From the NCBI GenBank assembly GCA_000934385.1, contig KN880519.1:28190-92189 (forward strand): DNA of 64,000 bases, read 5' to 3'. Of this stretch, positions 43,970 through 56,603 are shown in pieces; positions within the stretch are counted from its first letter, which is position 1; each line of letters starts with the position of its first letter. This stretch comes from Cylindrobasidium torrendii FP15055 ss-10 (taxonomy: Eukaryota > Basidiomycota > Agaricomycetes > Agaricales > Physalacriaceae). Below the pieces are notes generated by a model. That model did not search any database and was not told the origin of the DNA. It was given only the letters and a program-made list of their open reading frames with translations. The position numbers were made by a program, and so were the translations under genes.

Positions 43970-46884
43970 ATGTCGGCTGCTCCGGGTCCGTTGTGAGTGA
44001 CCTTTGACGACGGCGTCGACAACGGCGGACTGACCACATTCACCAGGCGCAAGAAGATTCGGATTACTGGTCAGCACAGACGTTCGCGGGAAATCAAGCC
44101 AACTAACCCAGATGCCAGTCGTCGCCGCGGATGGCCTTTCTAAGCGCGATGTCTTCCGCCTGCCCGACCCCTTTGCTGTTATCACTGTGGACGCCGAGCA
44201 GACGCATACAACGAGCGTGATGAAAAAGACGTTGAATCCCTACTGGAATGAAAGCTTTGACATGTGAGGCAGCCGCATGCGCCTGGGTACCCAAAGTGCT
44301 GACTCAGTTGCAGCACTGTCAAGGACTCGTCTGTCGTTGCTGTGCAAATATTCGACCAGCGCAAATTCAAGAGGAGGGACCAGGGTTTTCTGGGAGTTGT
44401 GAATGTACGCGTGAGCGATGTGCTTGACTTGGAACTGGGTGGACACGGTGCGTGAACAGTGCGATGTAGATGGATCTCCTGCTCATTGGCGTCAAACAAC
44501 AGAGATGCTCACTCTTGACCTCAAAAAGTCCAATGATAATTTAGTTGTGCATGGCAAGCTCATCATTTACCTATCCACCAACGTTGCGCAGCCCATCAGC
44601 AATCCCGGACCGTCGCAAGTATCAAATCTGAACAGTGCATTCGCCGACATGGGTCTCAACTCTCCATCTGCGAGCACGTCCAACCTTGCTGTCACTGCCG
44701 GCGCCGGCAGCTCTCTATCTCGGGCCTCGAGTTCCCACGCCACAGGTACTGATGCCGCGGGATCCCCTTCTGCATCTCTTCCATCTCCCAACCCTGCGCA
44801 GGAAGCGGATCCGCCTGCAACGACCTCTCCATCTGCAGGCTCCAGGCCCACCAGTACGACTGGACCGCCTGCAGCAACCAATCCATCAGCTACTCCGAAC
44901 ACGGCCTCGGCCCCAGCCACGATCGCTGCAAACAACAACGCCAACGCCAGCACTATGCGCAACTTTAACCCTAATGTCGACCAATACGGCTCTTTGCCTC
45001 CGGGCTGGGAACGCCGTATCGATCCCCTCGGACGCACATACTACGTTGACCACAATACGCGAACGACCACCTGGAATCGACCATCGGCAAGCCAGTCTGT
45101 GAACACCACAGTGCAAGACGCCGATACCAACGCTGCTCGTGACCAACATTCCCGACGCATTCTCGCGGATGACCTTCTTGAGGCCAACAACAGCACAGGC
45201 ACAGTCAACCGGAACAGTTCGGCCAATGCCGCTCCGCCTTCTGCACCACCTCCGCCTTTACAGACAAACAATGCGACTGTCAACGGAACTGGGGCATTGC
45301 CTAGTGGATGGGAAGAGCGCTTCACGCTCGAGGGACGGCCATACTATGTTGACCACAACACGCGCACCACCACTTGGGTCGATCCCCGTCGCCAGGCGAT
45401 TGTCCGTGTTATGGGCCCGAACGGACAAGGCTCTGCTCTCCAGCCTCAGGCTATCTCGCAACTTGGTCCACTTCCCTCTGGATGGGAGATGCGGCTCACA
45501 TCGACAGCCCGTGTGTACTTTGTGGACCATAATACCAAGACGACTACTTGGGATGACCCGCGCCTTCCTTCGACGCTGGACGCCAATGTTCCGCAGTACA
45601 AGCGCGACTTCAGGCGCAAGCTCATCTACTTCCGCAGCCAGCCTGCGATGCGTGCGCAGCCGGGCAATTGCCAGATCAAAATCAGGCGCAACCACATTTT
45701 CGAGGACAGTTATGCAGAGATCATGCGCCAGACGCCCAACGACCTCAAGAAGCGTTTGATGATCAAATTCGACGGCGAGGATGGTTTGGATTATGGTGGT
45801 CTTTCTCGGTGAGTATTCGAACTTGGAAATGAGGCAATGGTGTTGACCTCCATCCAGAGAGTTCTTCTTCCTACTCTCACACGAAATGTTCAACCCTTTC
45901 TACTGTCTGTTCGAGTACTCTGCCCACGACAACTATACCCTCCAGATCAACCCTGCATCTGGTGTCAACCCAGAGCACTTGAATTACTTCAAGTTCATTG
46001 GTCGTTGCCTGGGTTTGGGCATTTTCCATCGCCGTTTCCTTGACGCGTACTTCATCGTGTCTTTCTACAAGATGATCCTCAAAAAGAAGGTCACGCTTGC
46101 CGACTTGGAGAGTGTCGATGCTGAGTTGCACCGCGGAATGACTTGGATGTTGTGAGTATTGCGTCTTTCATGTCTATTACGCGGAGCTGACTTGGATATA
46201 GGGAGAATGATATTACCGATATTCTTGAGGAGACGTTCTCGACAACAGAGGATCGTTTCGGCGAGATGGTCAATATTGAGCTGACGCCCGGCGGTGCGGA
46301 TGTCCCCGTCACGGAAGACAACAAGAAGGATTATGTGGAAGCCATCGTCGAGTACCGCATTTCGAAGCGCGTGAAGGAGCAGTTTGAGGCGTTCATGTCT
46401 GGATTCAGTGAGTTGATTCCGCAGGACTTGATTACTGTATTCGACGAGCGCGAGCTGGAGTTGTTGATTGGTGGCATGTCGGAGATTGATGTGTACGTCT
46501 ATTTCGCAAGCGATGAGGTGACCGTGCTGACCGGCGGGTAGTGACGACTGGACCAAGTTCACGGACTACCGTGGCTACGAAGTCAACGACGAGGTCATCC
46601 AATGGTTCTGGAAGTGTGTTCGCAGCTGGCCACCGGAGCGCAAGTCCCGTCTGCTGCAGTTCGCGACTGGCACGTCTAGAATTCCAGTCAATGGATTCAA
46701 GGACCTCCAGGGTTCGGATGGTCCCCGTCGGTTCACGATCGAGAAGTCTGGCGACCCTTCGCAATTGCCCAAGAGTCATACTTGCTTCAACCGTATTGAC
46801 CTGCCGCCGTACAAGGACTATGCAAGCCTGGAGCAGAAACTGACACTGGCTGTGGAGGAGACTGTTGGATTCGGGCAGGAGTGA
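43970..46884 (+). CDS. RSP5: HECT-type E3 ubiquitin ligase, Rsp5/NEDD4 family
   Basis: Transfers ubiquitin, often K63-linked, to membrane transporters, Pol II and other targets. Exons are joined through introns after the first few codons (MSAAPGPL), then RKKIRIT, ESFDI, ELGGHE, DYGGLSR, GMTWML and MSEIDV. Domains in order: an N-terminal C2 ([34 protein letters not shown]); a Ser/Thr/Ala-rich linker; three WW domains ([40 protein letters not shown] and [20 protein letters not shown], each ending in TTTW); and a HECT domain ([60 protein letters not shown]). The catalytic Cys is in [11 protein letters not shown]. The last helix ends ETVGFGQE. Three WW domains match Rsp5. Confidence 0.97.
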
Positions 46885-47360
46885 GCAAGGAAGAAGGGAG
46901 TTTTGCGGACACTTGTATACGGTTTATTATTCTATCTTCTAGCTTCTTTAACGTATTTGCTATCATGGGTGTCTCCCTTCCTTTCTCTTGACTTCAGCGT
47001 AGAGTGGTGTGCGTACATAGTCGCCGAGTAATGTAACAAAATAATTGCTTACAGCTTGCAACGTGCCAGCGGGAAGCGTGATTGTATACGTGCACGGTGC
47101 CGTCTCGGTAAAAGTTGAGGCGTTTCATCGATCTTTGTGTGTGGCTTCTCTGCTGCGCCACCGATATCAAAGTTCGGTGTTGGAATGGTGCGGAATGGCG
47201 AATAGTTTTGAGCGCTAAATGCCAATTGGAACTTGGGAGGGCTTGCGTGGCGGTGCGACTGGATTAGGAAGGTTATCCGTTACATAATGCGAAAGACTCT
47301 GTCTGAAATTACCATCGGCGGTGTGGCGGCTCCCCGACAGCGAGCCCGGCGGCGTGCAGC
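46885..47360. other. Intergenic, promoter of the cap methyltransferase
   Basis: No gene is seen between the two plus-strand genes. Confidence 0.45.
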
Positions 47361-49158
47361 ATGCCCCCATTTGACCCAGTTCGCGATGCGGTCCTTAATT
47401 CGCCCGTCATCCAGTCGCCTCTTACATCCACTGCGCCCGGATACCCGTTTCCTATTTCGACGTCCTTTGCACACCTACGGCCGCCATCACCCACCCCATC
47501 ACCCTCCGTCTCTCGGCGCGCGACAAACATCTCGGCATTACTCAACGCCGCGGACGACGACGAGCCGCGCCCACGTTCGAGTCGCCGATCAAGCTTAACT
47601 CACCTTCTGCACCCTTCAGACGACGACGGTGACAACAAGCTTGGTTTCGCCCAGCCATTACGCAGACAGCCGAACTCACTGCCTGACTCGGACGACGAGC
47701 ACCGCCCGACAACGTCCTCATCGCGCTTCACGGCTCCATCGCCCTCTCGTTCGGTGTCGCCCAACTTCGCCTTTCCGTCTGTGTCACCTGTGATGGCCCC
47801 GCCACCGCCTCCACCGCCAAAGACGCTGCCGTATAACCCGAAGAAGCGGCTGACCCCAGCGACGACTGTGCTCAAGCCGCTCAGCCAGGCTGAGATCGCG
47901 ATGTACAAGACGTGGGTCGGGACGGGCACCATGAAGCTGCAGAAACGCAAGCGCGAGGCATCGCCAGACACCGAGAGCGCACCTCCAGCCAAGAAACGTC
48001 TTACTCGCGACGCTGTCGCCGTTGTCGACCACTGTACGTCGCCAACACGAGCGCGGCGGCTTTATACTTATACCGTCCAGATAATTCACGTCCAGACGTC
48101 GGTGTCCTCCAACGCCAAGACTCGCCTATCATTGGGCTCAAGAATTTCAATAACTGGATCAAGTCCGTCCTCATCCAGCGCTATGCTTATCCTGCCTTGA
48201 TTGGCGAGTCCATCGCCAAAGGCGCACGAACGCGCAGGGACCGCAAACTATTCGGCCGGGTTCTCGATATTGGCTGTGGCAAGGGTGGTGATATCAACAA
48301 GTGGACAAAGGCCAAGATTGCAGACTACGTCGGCGTTGGTGCGTCTTGCTTGTATCTTGTATTCCCTGTTTGACCTGGCCGTCTAGACATTGCTGCTGTT
48401 TCGGTTAACCAGGCACGTCAACGCTGGGAAGGTATGCGTGTGAACCGCTTCAATGCCCGTTTTGCTCCGCTCGACTGTTATGAATATCCCCTCAGCCACG
48501 CGTTGGACGAGCGCTACCTCCGTGCACCACCCATCGATGTTGTCTCGATGCAGTTCTGCATGCACTATGCCTTCGACTCAGAGAAACGAGCCCGGCGAAT
48601 GTTGGAGAACGTTTCGGAATATCTGCGCCCTGGGGGTGCGTTCATCGGCACGATACCCAACGCCGAGTCGCTGCTGGACAGGTTGGACGAGCTCCCGGAC
48701 GACGCACAAGACCTTGAATTCGGGAATGATGTGTACAAAATCAAGTTTGATGAGAGACAACACGAGGGACTCTATGGGCACAAATACTCGTTCTTCCTCC
48801 AGGATGCAGTCGACGATGTGCCGGAGTACCTTGTGCACTGGACGCCATTTGTGAAGTGAGTGCTCTTCGTTCTGATCACAGGCCGTTGCTGATGACCATG
48901 TAGGTTGGCAGAGGAGTATGGACTGCGATTAGTGTACAGGAGCGAATTTCATTCAGTATACCAAGAGTTCCAAGAGGAGAAGGAGTTCGCAGATCTACTT
49001 GTACGGATGAAGGTCATCAATGCGGAGGGCGAGAGTGCGATGGATGAGGATCAGTGGGAGGCTGCAAGTACGTCGGAACATTCCCTTCCGTCTGTCCTTT
49101 TTGACTGACATCGTGAACAGATATCTATATCGCATTTGCTTTCGAGAAGATATCTTAA
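47361..49158 (+). CDS. ABD1: mRNA cap (guanine-N7) methyltransferase
   Basis: Methylates N7 of the guanosine cap on nascent Pol II transcripts, in the nucleus. Exon 1 encodes a disordered Ser/Pro-rich N-terminal extension with basic stretches ([24 protein letters not shown]). It joins through a GTACGT intron to the catalytic core, which begins [17 protein letters not shown] and [17 protein letters not shown]-binding motif I is [15 protein letters not shown]. Later motifs are FDVVSMQF-like ([16 protein letters not shown]), [35 protein letters not shown] and [11 protein letters not shown]. The protein ends [14 protein letters not shown] after a final GTACGT intron. Introns also interrupt the frame after ADYVGV and HWTPFVK. 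The arrangement matches Abd1 of fungi. Confidence 0.95.
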
Positions 49159-50386
49159 GGGTAATGGACTCTCTGTACTATAGTGGCTGTATTGTGCTTT
49201 TTACCATGCGTTTAATTACTGTTTGTTTCAATTGCTAGGCTATCTTCGCACGAGCAAGCCAATGGCTGGCGCTATCCTTTTTTTTCTCTGATATCCCCCA
49301 GAGGTGATGTACTGTGGGTTATGCATCACTGCAAACATGATGCTGGAAAATAGTCGTATTATTACGCTAGTATGTCGTCCTTACGCTGCATGTCCCGCCT
49401 GGAGCTTCAAAGGCCTGTCCGTGAGCACAAAGTTCACGCTCATACCGATATAGGGTCGTCCACTGGATTCCCGTGGAAGCCTTCCTCCCAGCACTCTGTT
49501 TGCCAAGTCCTATAGAATCCCACAACTTGCTCATTTATGCGCTCGGCAGATCACGCCGTAATATTATTATTATTATTATGTCCGATTTATGCAGGATTTA
49601 TGTATGTCATCTCTTCAACCCCTCCCGGCCCGCCTACATACACACTAAACGGCCCTACATCCACCGCAAAAGGCAGTTGAAATATGCCCATACGCGCACG
49701 GAAAGACCTTGAGGCTCCCCCTCCACCACATATTGGTCCAATGGAATGAGAGGCTCGGCGCTGGATTGAAAGCACGTTGGTGGACCGCAGGCTTCGCATA
49801 GTAGCGGACCGGTGGTGGTGGGCACATATGTTGGGCAAAGGTGAAAGAACGGAACGAATTTACAGTTGCTAGTACTAAGTCGTATACTCTTGTCTTGTAC
49901 ATACTACCACAATGATATGTGGTAACATGTCGCGGCAGTGGCACAATGTACAGAACGACAGGAGGGTTTGCGGGCATGCAGAGACAGATAGCGCTCCTCT
50001 AGATTTGGATTCAACAAGAATAATCAGCAGGATTCTCGTCAGATGGGTCGAAATGGCAGTTCGCCGATGGATGCAGCCTCGTTCGATCGTGGGAATATTA
50101 TCAGAGACGATCGGGCCATGGGGTCGTATCATTCCCAGGCCACCATCTTCCCACTGACTGCCACTAACCTGCCAACGCACAAGCCCTAGAGGGAAAGAAC
50201 GAGACTTGGTATGCAGCATCGTTGCTTGAGTATCCGCCTGACATCTGGATGCAGACTGATCTTTACTCGATTTCTCGAACTTGAGGCGAAGTTCACCCTC
50301 CAGGCTAATAGTCCTCTGGAAGTCTCCTCAATTTGCATACGCACCAGGAAGACATCATTTCCATTTAGAGATTCAATTCTCGACTG
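49159..50386. other. Intergenic, no gene seen
   Basis: Contains a short ATT microsatellite near 49562-49578. No supported gene. The F-box frame has an in-frame TAG shortly before its ATG. Confidence 0.4.
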
Positions 50387-51769
50387 ATGGAAGGCGCACC
50401 CATTGCTGGAGAAGAGCCGGACGCCTCTGCTCCGGCGGCGCCAAACCCACTATGCCAGCTCCCATCGGAGATCCTAGGAGATATCTTTTGCGCGTATGTG
50501 GACTCCATCGCTACGGAGAAGCATCTGGAGATCTGGTCGGCGCTTCCATGTTGGGATGCTCCCAGCCTCAAATACGTGCGCATTCGGATCGCCCGCGATC
50601 AGAACTTACTCCTCTACGTCTGTCGCCTCTGGACCGACATTGTATTATCAACACCACAGTATTGGAGGCTTGTTGTGCTTTGGCATCCTTCGAAAGAGTG
50701 TAGCCTCGAAGAGCGCGCCGACCACTGGGGACGCTTTAGAGAACGTACAGCAAGAGCGGGGAGCATAGACTTGACCGTGTTGTACATGGTTGACCATGTT
50801 ATGGATCCAAGCGACAAAGTCGAAGGTCTACTGCTGTTAGACGAGTTTTCCACCAGAATGTCTTCTGCGGTCATCACAACGTTATGTTCGTTCGAATTGG
50901 ACGGGTCGTATCGAATAGCAGAGGCCAGCCAATCTCGCCTCCGAAGGCTCATGATTGGGGGATCTCACAAAGACACGGTGAAGGATCTGGCAAGGCGCCT
51001 CAATGACTTCCAAGACTTGCGTTTCTTGTCGATCAGTCCTATCTTCGTTGAGTTCCTGGACATCCCGCTCGTATCAGCTACTCTCGTGCGACTTCATCTC
51101 TGCCTAAAGGTAGACCACGATATCATGGCGCAAACCCTGCTGGATATGCCACAGCTCCTCCACCTTCGAACAGACATCAACCGCAGCGGCACAAAGCCTA
51201 TCGTGCACTCACAATTAAAGTCCCTAGTTCTTATATCATCCTCCTCTATCAGCCGGGATTTTCTCTCCCTCAGCACTTTCCCCGCTCTGCGCCGACTGGA
51301 ACTCAGCATAAATGGCAACGATCCTGAGTGGCCGAAGCCCGAAGACTTGGCCTTCTTCGAACGTTCGGCATGCCCTCTGGAGTATCTCTCCGTTCGCGGC
51401 TCTGTGCGCATTCAAGACTTCCTCTCCGATTTCCTTTACTACTTGAGTGCGACGATCAAGGTCGTAGCATTACTATGCACGGCCGCCATGCCCAGTGCTT
51501 TCTTGGAGGAGCTTTCCAAGGCCTCCCCGGTCCGAACGCCAATCCCGCCTTGCATTGAGGAGTTCGGATTTCCTAATATCCCAAGCAGCCAGAGAGGCAG
51601 ATTACGAGAGGCGTTTATAGGCATTGCGGCACTCCGTGATGCATATGGGCTGAGACGTGTCAAACTCGATCCATATTTGCGGCGGAATATTACCATGCGT
51701 ATGGCTATTCGAAGGTTGGAAGAGTGCGGAATTGTTGTGCGAGACTGTGCAGACTCGTTCGATAATTAG
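50387..51769 (+). CDS. F-box protein (single exon, 460 aa)
   Basis: Probable substrate receptor of an SCF ubiquitin ligase. One uninterrupted frame from ATG 50387; an in-frame TAG lies just upstream. The F-box is near the N-terminus (NPLCQLPSEILGDIFCAYVD, LLLYVCRLWTDIVLSTPQYW). The remaining 370 residues are leucine-rich and repeat-like, as in many agaricomycete F-box proteins that recognise unknown targets (for example DFQDLRFLSISPIFVEF, LDMPQLLHLRTDINR). The end reads EEFGFPNIPSSQRGRLREAF and RLEECGIVVRDCADSFDN. A decayed inverted copy of the last ~315 bases lies at 32181-32497. Such genes often form large, fast-evolving families in mushrooms, so no individual function can be assigned. Confidence 0.88.
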   Translation: MEGAPIAGEEPDASAPAAPNPLCQLPSEILGDIFCAYVDSIATEKHLEIWSALPCWDAPSLKYVRIRIARDQNLLLYVCRLWTDIVLSTPQYWRLVVLWHPSKECSLEERADHWGRFRERTARAGSIDLTVLYMVDHVMDPSDKVEGLLLLDEFSTRMSSAVITTLCSFELDGSYRIAEASQSRLRRLMIGGSHKDTVKDLARRLNDFQDLRFLSISPIFVEFLDIPLVSATLVRLHLCLKVDHDIMAQTLLDMPQLLHLRTDINRSGTKPIVHSQLKSLVLISSSSISRDFLSLSTFPALRRLELSINGNDPEWPKPEDLAFFERSACPLEYLSVRGSVRIQDFLSDFLYYLSATIKVVALLCTAAMPSAFLEELSKASPVRTPIPPCIEEFGFPNIPSSQRGRLREAFIGIAALRDAYGLRRVKLDPYLRRNITMRMAIRRLEECGIVVRDCADSFDN

Positions 51770-51964
51770 ACTAGGATAACTGGAGCCTTTCAAGCCTTTG
51801 CTATTGGGGCAGTGCGCCTTTTGTTTGCAGCTTGGCTCTGATTCTACGAAATGTATAGATACTGTATACCGACACAATCCCGAAAAAGTTGAAAATCCAA
51901 ATAGAAATGCTTCGTGATCAGATTCGAACTGACGTCGATCCAATCTTGACCTCAATCCATCATC

Positions 51965-53778
51965 ATGCTCTATCCTGGTACTTACACACCCGACACCTCG
52001 AACTCGTATCTGAATCTGTCGCAGCGAAAGAACACGTTCGACAAACTGGCGAAAAACTTGTTGGGCTGCTTCCAGATGTCGACCGCGCCAAGGTGCGCAA
52101 GTTTCCCAGCCCATGAAGCGAGATTAACCACCAACAGACCCAAATCGTTCTGCTGGCTGGCGAAGTCACTCCATTTCGAAATGACACCGACAGAGAGCTT
52201 TCTTTCCGTCAGGAATCCAATTTTTACTACCTCACCGGATGCAACGTCCCAGGATCATATCTCCTCGCCATTTACCAAGTAGGCACGTCCTTCGAGAAGT
52301 CGCCCTTGGTGAAGCTCTTTATCCCTAAAGCTGAACTCGCCGACATCATGTGGTCCATTCCCCCTCCATCTCTTGATGAAGCCTCAGCCTCACACGACGT
52401 GACCAATGTCTACAATGTCTCTACGCTCGTTGATCAACTCACAGAGGCCCTGACCGCATTCCCTGATGCAATTCTTCACACATTTCCCACCAATTCCGCC
52501 GTCCTTCCGAATTTCCCTGCGGCCTGTGCCTCTCAAATCCTCCAAGCGGGACGTACCCTTGTCGACGCACACCTTCTGCCGGCAGTCCATCTAGCACGTC
52601 TCATCAAGGATGACTTCGAGATTGACCTCATACGCAAGGCCAACCAGATCAGCTCGCGCGCGCACGAGACGGTTATGCGCGTTCTTGGCAAAGCCGTGAA
52701 AGGCTCCATCACATCTCCTGGTCCCAATGCCAATAGACCCCTGCTTCCCGGCGAGTGGCTCATTGAGCAGGAGGCTGAAGCGGAGGCCATCTTTGTCGCA
52801 TCCTGCCGCAGAGAAGGCTCCATCCATCAAGCCTATCTCCCCATTGTTGCCGGTGCCCAGCGTGCGTCAACACTTCACTACTGCTGCAACGACAGGGAGT
52901 TTGCCTGGGGACCTGTCAAGCCAACCGACCACAAAAACCATGATCACTTTCCACAGACAGGCGACAAGGAGTTTGTACCGCAAGTACTGCTGATTGACGC
53001 GGGATGTGAATGGAGCTGTTACGCTTCGGACATCACCCGTACGATGCCTGTAGGGAATGGCGGGAAATTCAGTCCAGAGGCACGCGACATCTATAACCTC
53101 GTGTTGGACATGCAGAAAGTATGTGTACCCAATACCTCCGTACTTTCTTTGTGGGGCTCATACCCTCTACCCAGGCCGCGATGGAAATAACGAAGCCGGG
53201 CGTGCACTGGGATACGGTACACTACACCTGTCACAAGGTCCTCGTCCAGGGCTTCCAACGACTCGGAATATTCAAGACGCCCGACTCGCCTAGTTCTGGA
53301 TCTTGGAACTCGGAAGAATCGATCCTTGCGTCTGGGGATAGCGCTGCGTTCTTCCCTCATGGGCTTGGACACAGTTTAGGCATGGATGTGCACGATGTGC
53401 CTAGCGCCAGCAAGCCAACGGTGAACCCCACCATCTCAGAGACTGAGAAGGTCGGGAACCCGAGCTACTACACATACCTTCGCCTGCGACTACCGCTCCA
53501 AAAAGGCATGGTTGTTGTGCGTATTTCGTGCTTGAAAGCAGAAAGCAACACTGACGGCAATTTAGACCATCGAGCCGGGGTGCTATTTCTCACCGCACCT
53601 GTTGGCGGCCATCCGCGACTCGAAACATATCAATCACGATGTTTTGAAGCGGTATGAGAGCGTCGGTGGTGTGCGCATCGAGGACGTCGTCCTCATCACC
53701 GAAGACGGCTTTGAGAACCTCACGACAGTGCGTAGCGAGACGGAATGGATTGAAGGGGTCTGCGCCGGAGATCTTTGA
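51965..53778 (+). CDS. Xaa-Pro aminopeptidase (M24B, PEPP type)
   Basis: Metallopeptidase that removes N-terminal residues before proline. The start is ATG 51965, because the tiny first exon (13 nt) joins through a 47-nt intron to give MLYPAKEHVRQ, the typical N-terminus of this family. Exons are 51965-51977, 52025-52092, 52138-53118, 53175-53516 and 53566-53778, all in phase, giving 538 aa. All five metal ligands are visible: Asp in LLIDAGCEWSCYASDITRT (two), His in FFPHGLGHSLGMDVHD, Glu in TIEPGCYF and Glu in GGVRIEDVVLI. The N-terminal domain reads RQESNFYYLTGCNVPGSYLL. An alternative upstream ATG at 51907 stays open through the 47-nt segment but gives a less family-like N-terminus. Likely cytosolic. 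Confidence 0.94.
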
Positions 53779-53994
53779 GCAGAACAAGCGTGTTTTCGAA
53801 AGATGGCAATGTATAGTATGTTAGCTGAACAAAGGAAGCAACGAAAAGCGAAAACGTGTAAGTAAAAATGTGTTACATTTGCATGGTGAGCCGAACCAAA
53901 TGTATTACTTCTGTTGACAAATGTATATCTATGAGCAAAGGGATGCTTCCGGATGGGTTATCGACAAGATCGACTTCATACTCTTCGGGCCAGT

Positions 53995-54790
53995 TTAGCC
54001 AGAAGTGGAATAAGGCTGGTGAAGAATGACAGGCTCGTCTTCTGCCTCTGGGCTGGAAGACTCGCTGCTCAAGCCGCTTGCCCCGCGTCGAGGAGCACGG
54101 GGCCGCCTCCCGAATGGGTCAGTCGTGATATTCAGACCCCACATACCCTGTCGGCCTCCTCCTTGTATCTCCATGCGATGGAAGATATTGTACGCCGACA
54201 GCGTGTTTTTAAGCGTTTCCTAGGGTCACACGTCTCATTATACAATTCCAACTCAGCCTGGGAGAATGGCAGATGCGTACCTTGAGTGCGTCGTTCCTGT
54301 CGGGCCTGCGGTACACAGCGAATGCCGCTTCAAGAGCTGCACGGATGGCAGCAGACGTCCCGCGGTGGTTCTCCAGTGTATAAATCGCGACGGTCGCGAG
54401 CTGCCACATTGGAATCGCATCGGGAGATGGAATAAGGCTTAGTGAGATAGGCTCTGTATCCGTCATGGTGGTTCCAAGCCACTCGGCAAGGTTCTGGCGT
54501 ATGAACTGCTCGAGCGCGGCGTGCGGCTGGGGCGAGGTTCCTTCAAGAGTGTACGCCTGGGATGACGAAAGTGTGGTTTTTAGTGGATGGCGGCTGATAC
54601 ACGTGGGATTACGTACACTGTACGACGAAGATAATATGCTTGAACTTGCGGAAGATGAACGGGGTGGCCACTGTCCATTATCGTCTTCGTCCGAGGGTGC
54701 GTGGGCGTATGAGATGGGAACCGGGAATTGGAATGGAACGCGACGAGTGAACAAAGGAAAGGGAAATGGCGGGGTAGAATAATAGTACAT
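53995..54790 (-). CDS. Unrecognised protein, probably nuclear or cytosolic
   Basis: Three exons in phase: ATG 54790, an intron after SSSYS (GTACGT), another after NDALK (GTACGC), and TAA at 53995-53997. The first exon is Ser/Pro-rich. The middle is a helical region (PHAALEQFIRQNLAEWLGTT, MWQLATVAIYTLENHRGTSA, AIRAALEAAFAVYRRPD). The last exon has ETLKNTLSAYNIFHRMEIQG, GRQGMWGLNITTDPFGRRPR and a Ser-rich acidic tail. There is no signal peptide or membrane segment. I recognise no named domain. It is convergent with the Xaa-Pro aminopeptidase gene; the stops are 216 bp apart. Confidence 0.62.
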
Positions 54791-55625
54791 CGGATGGGAG
54801 GGTGCTGTTTATAGGGAGGAATGGTTGGATGCGTAGTGTGTGTGCTCCAAACCACCATAGCGCCGTTGGTTTTTGTACTTCCTCGAACACGCTTTGCAAA
54901 TTTCCCGTTCCAGTAATTTCGCACGCATCCGGTATGCGCAGGTTGCCTCCGACTTTGACGCTTGGAATAATACTTCCTTTGGAAATATAGGGTATATAGG
55001 ACTTGTTATTTTGAAGGCGGAGTCAGTGAGTGTTGTGTTATGCAAAAGCAAACTGAGTAGAATCAAGAAGATGAAAGAGATTCGAGATTCAACGGGCCAT
55101 GATGTGGGCGCATACACAAAAAAACTAGCACGATCTCAAGCAGGGTCGATTTCTCTTAGGTCGATGAAAGTCCAGTAAACAAGTTAATTCGACTACCTGT
55201 GAGTAGAAAAACTATGGTGTCTAGCGATTGCATAATCTGCAGGAACTACGAGCCCAAAGTCAAAAGTGATGCGCCACGTCACGTGATACGTACAATGGCA
55301 CAGAGTTTGTTCTACTTTGGGACAAGAATGATCTCCCAAAACGGACGATCAAATGAATTACATCCTAACTGTATAGTCACCATCCCAGGGCCAAACAGTT
55401 TCCCAGTGCCAAGCGCCTTCAAAAAGCTCATTTGAATGCGCATTCTGCAATCGTTTTTCTTGAAAATGCATGGGAAGAATTTACGTATGTCGTTCAACAG
55501 TGCCAGATGCTGATTCCGACCTAGTAAGCTATCCTCGACCATGCGCGTGAAGTTCGAAAAGGCAAGGGTTACGTAAAATACAAAAATGTCCATCATGATA
55601 AAAAGGTCATAAAGGTGTCCAAAGT
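54791..55625. other. AT-rich intergenic region, no gene seen
   Basis: Upstream of the minus-strand gene that starts at 54790. Small overlapping frames without family resemblance. Confidence 0.4.
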
Positions 55626-56603
55626 TCAAACACCCTCCACAAGCCGCGACGCGCGCGCCCCGTTTGAGCTCACCGGTGTGACTGGTGTCGAATCGAGGGG
55701 TATTCTACTGCTCCTCGGGCCAGCGAACGGATTCCAGGCGGTCGGGATGATGGACTCGTGGTACGGCATGTTAAAAAAGCCCATTTCCATCGAATGGGTA
55801 ATGGAAATCGCGGAGTGCTCCGACGGCTGATGCGCTATGGCGGCGGTAGGCGGGAGTGGCATCGGCGTCGTCGGGCACCACATCGGCGTTGCAGACCCCA
55901 AGTAGTCGCTGTCCATGCTCTTCTCTACCAGCGGAACCGCATGTACTCTTAATGTCCAAACAAGTCCTACAAGGGCTTGAGGGAGGAAGGGCGTGAGGAG
56001 GACGAGCAGAAAGGGATGAGGTGGGCTTGACTAACCGATGGCAGGACCAAGCCAGGATAGCACGAGAATCGTTCTGGATAATACGCATGCATTCGGAAGA
56101 TCTGCAAAGCGAGTGCATAGCATTCCCGACGCTGTCGAGGTCGCAAAGTACACCGCGCTAGCTGAGGCATGTGGTGTAAGCCTTAGGTCTCGATTCGGAA
56201 GAACAACGCACGCAGCATGCCCAGCATGATCACAGCAAATACGCATATCTGGATCCTCCTCTCAATATCCGGCGTCCACCCTCCATAACATCCTCTGCAG
56301 AGTTTGAAGACCTCTGAGCTCGCGACGACGAGGAGCGCAAGCCAATTGGTGACGGTCAAAGCGGCCATTGGGGCTGAAAGGGACGGCGTTGGTGCTAGTT
56401 GGCGTCGAATAGAAAGCTTGGAAGCATACGAGTGATGGCCGCAATAACCAGCGAAGAATATGAAAGACCAAGGATGACTATGTTGATAATAACCAAAGCA
56501 CCTGAAAGGACACTATTTGGACAAGCTCTAGAGCCACAGCTCGCAACGCACCTTGGAGAAGCGCCACCAGCAAGACATACAGGCGAGCGACGCCGCAGCT
56601 CAT
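55626..56603 (-). CDS. Multi-pass membrane protein of unknown function
   Basis: The start is ATG 56603 (MSCGVARLYVLLVALLQ). Five exons join through introns after LLQ, AAIT, LGML and LGPAI, giving a continuous frame that ends ASRLVEGV at 55626. Hydrophobic segments: YVLLVALLQGALVIINIVIL, LTVTNWLALLVVASSEVFKL, IQICVFAVIMLGMLPSAVYF and LVLSWLGPAIGLVWTL, so about four to six membrane helices. Between them are cysteines and charged residues (LCRGCYGGWTPDIERR). The C-terminal tail is Ser/Pro-rich and cytoplasmic-looking. The pattern is reminiscent of uncharacterised basidiomycete integral membrane proteins; no ligand or function can be named. Confidence 0.68.

Noticed and set aside
49562..49578. 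ATT microsatellite
   Set aside because: Short simple repeat without further context.
51907..51964. Upstream ATG at 51907 as start of the Xaa-Pro aminopeptidase
   Set aside because: It needs the 47-nt intron to be coding. The spliced start at 51965 gives the family N-terminus MLYPAKEHVRQ.
51905..51990. B-box-like sequence on the minus strand, possible tRNA
   Set aside because: No matching acceptor stem. It lies across the start region of the aminopeptidase gene.
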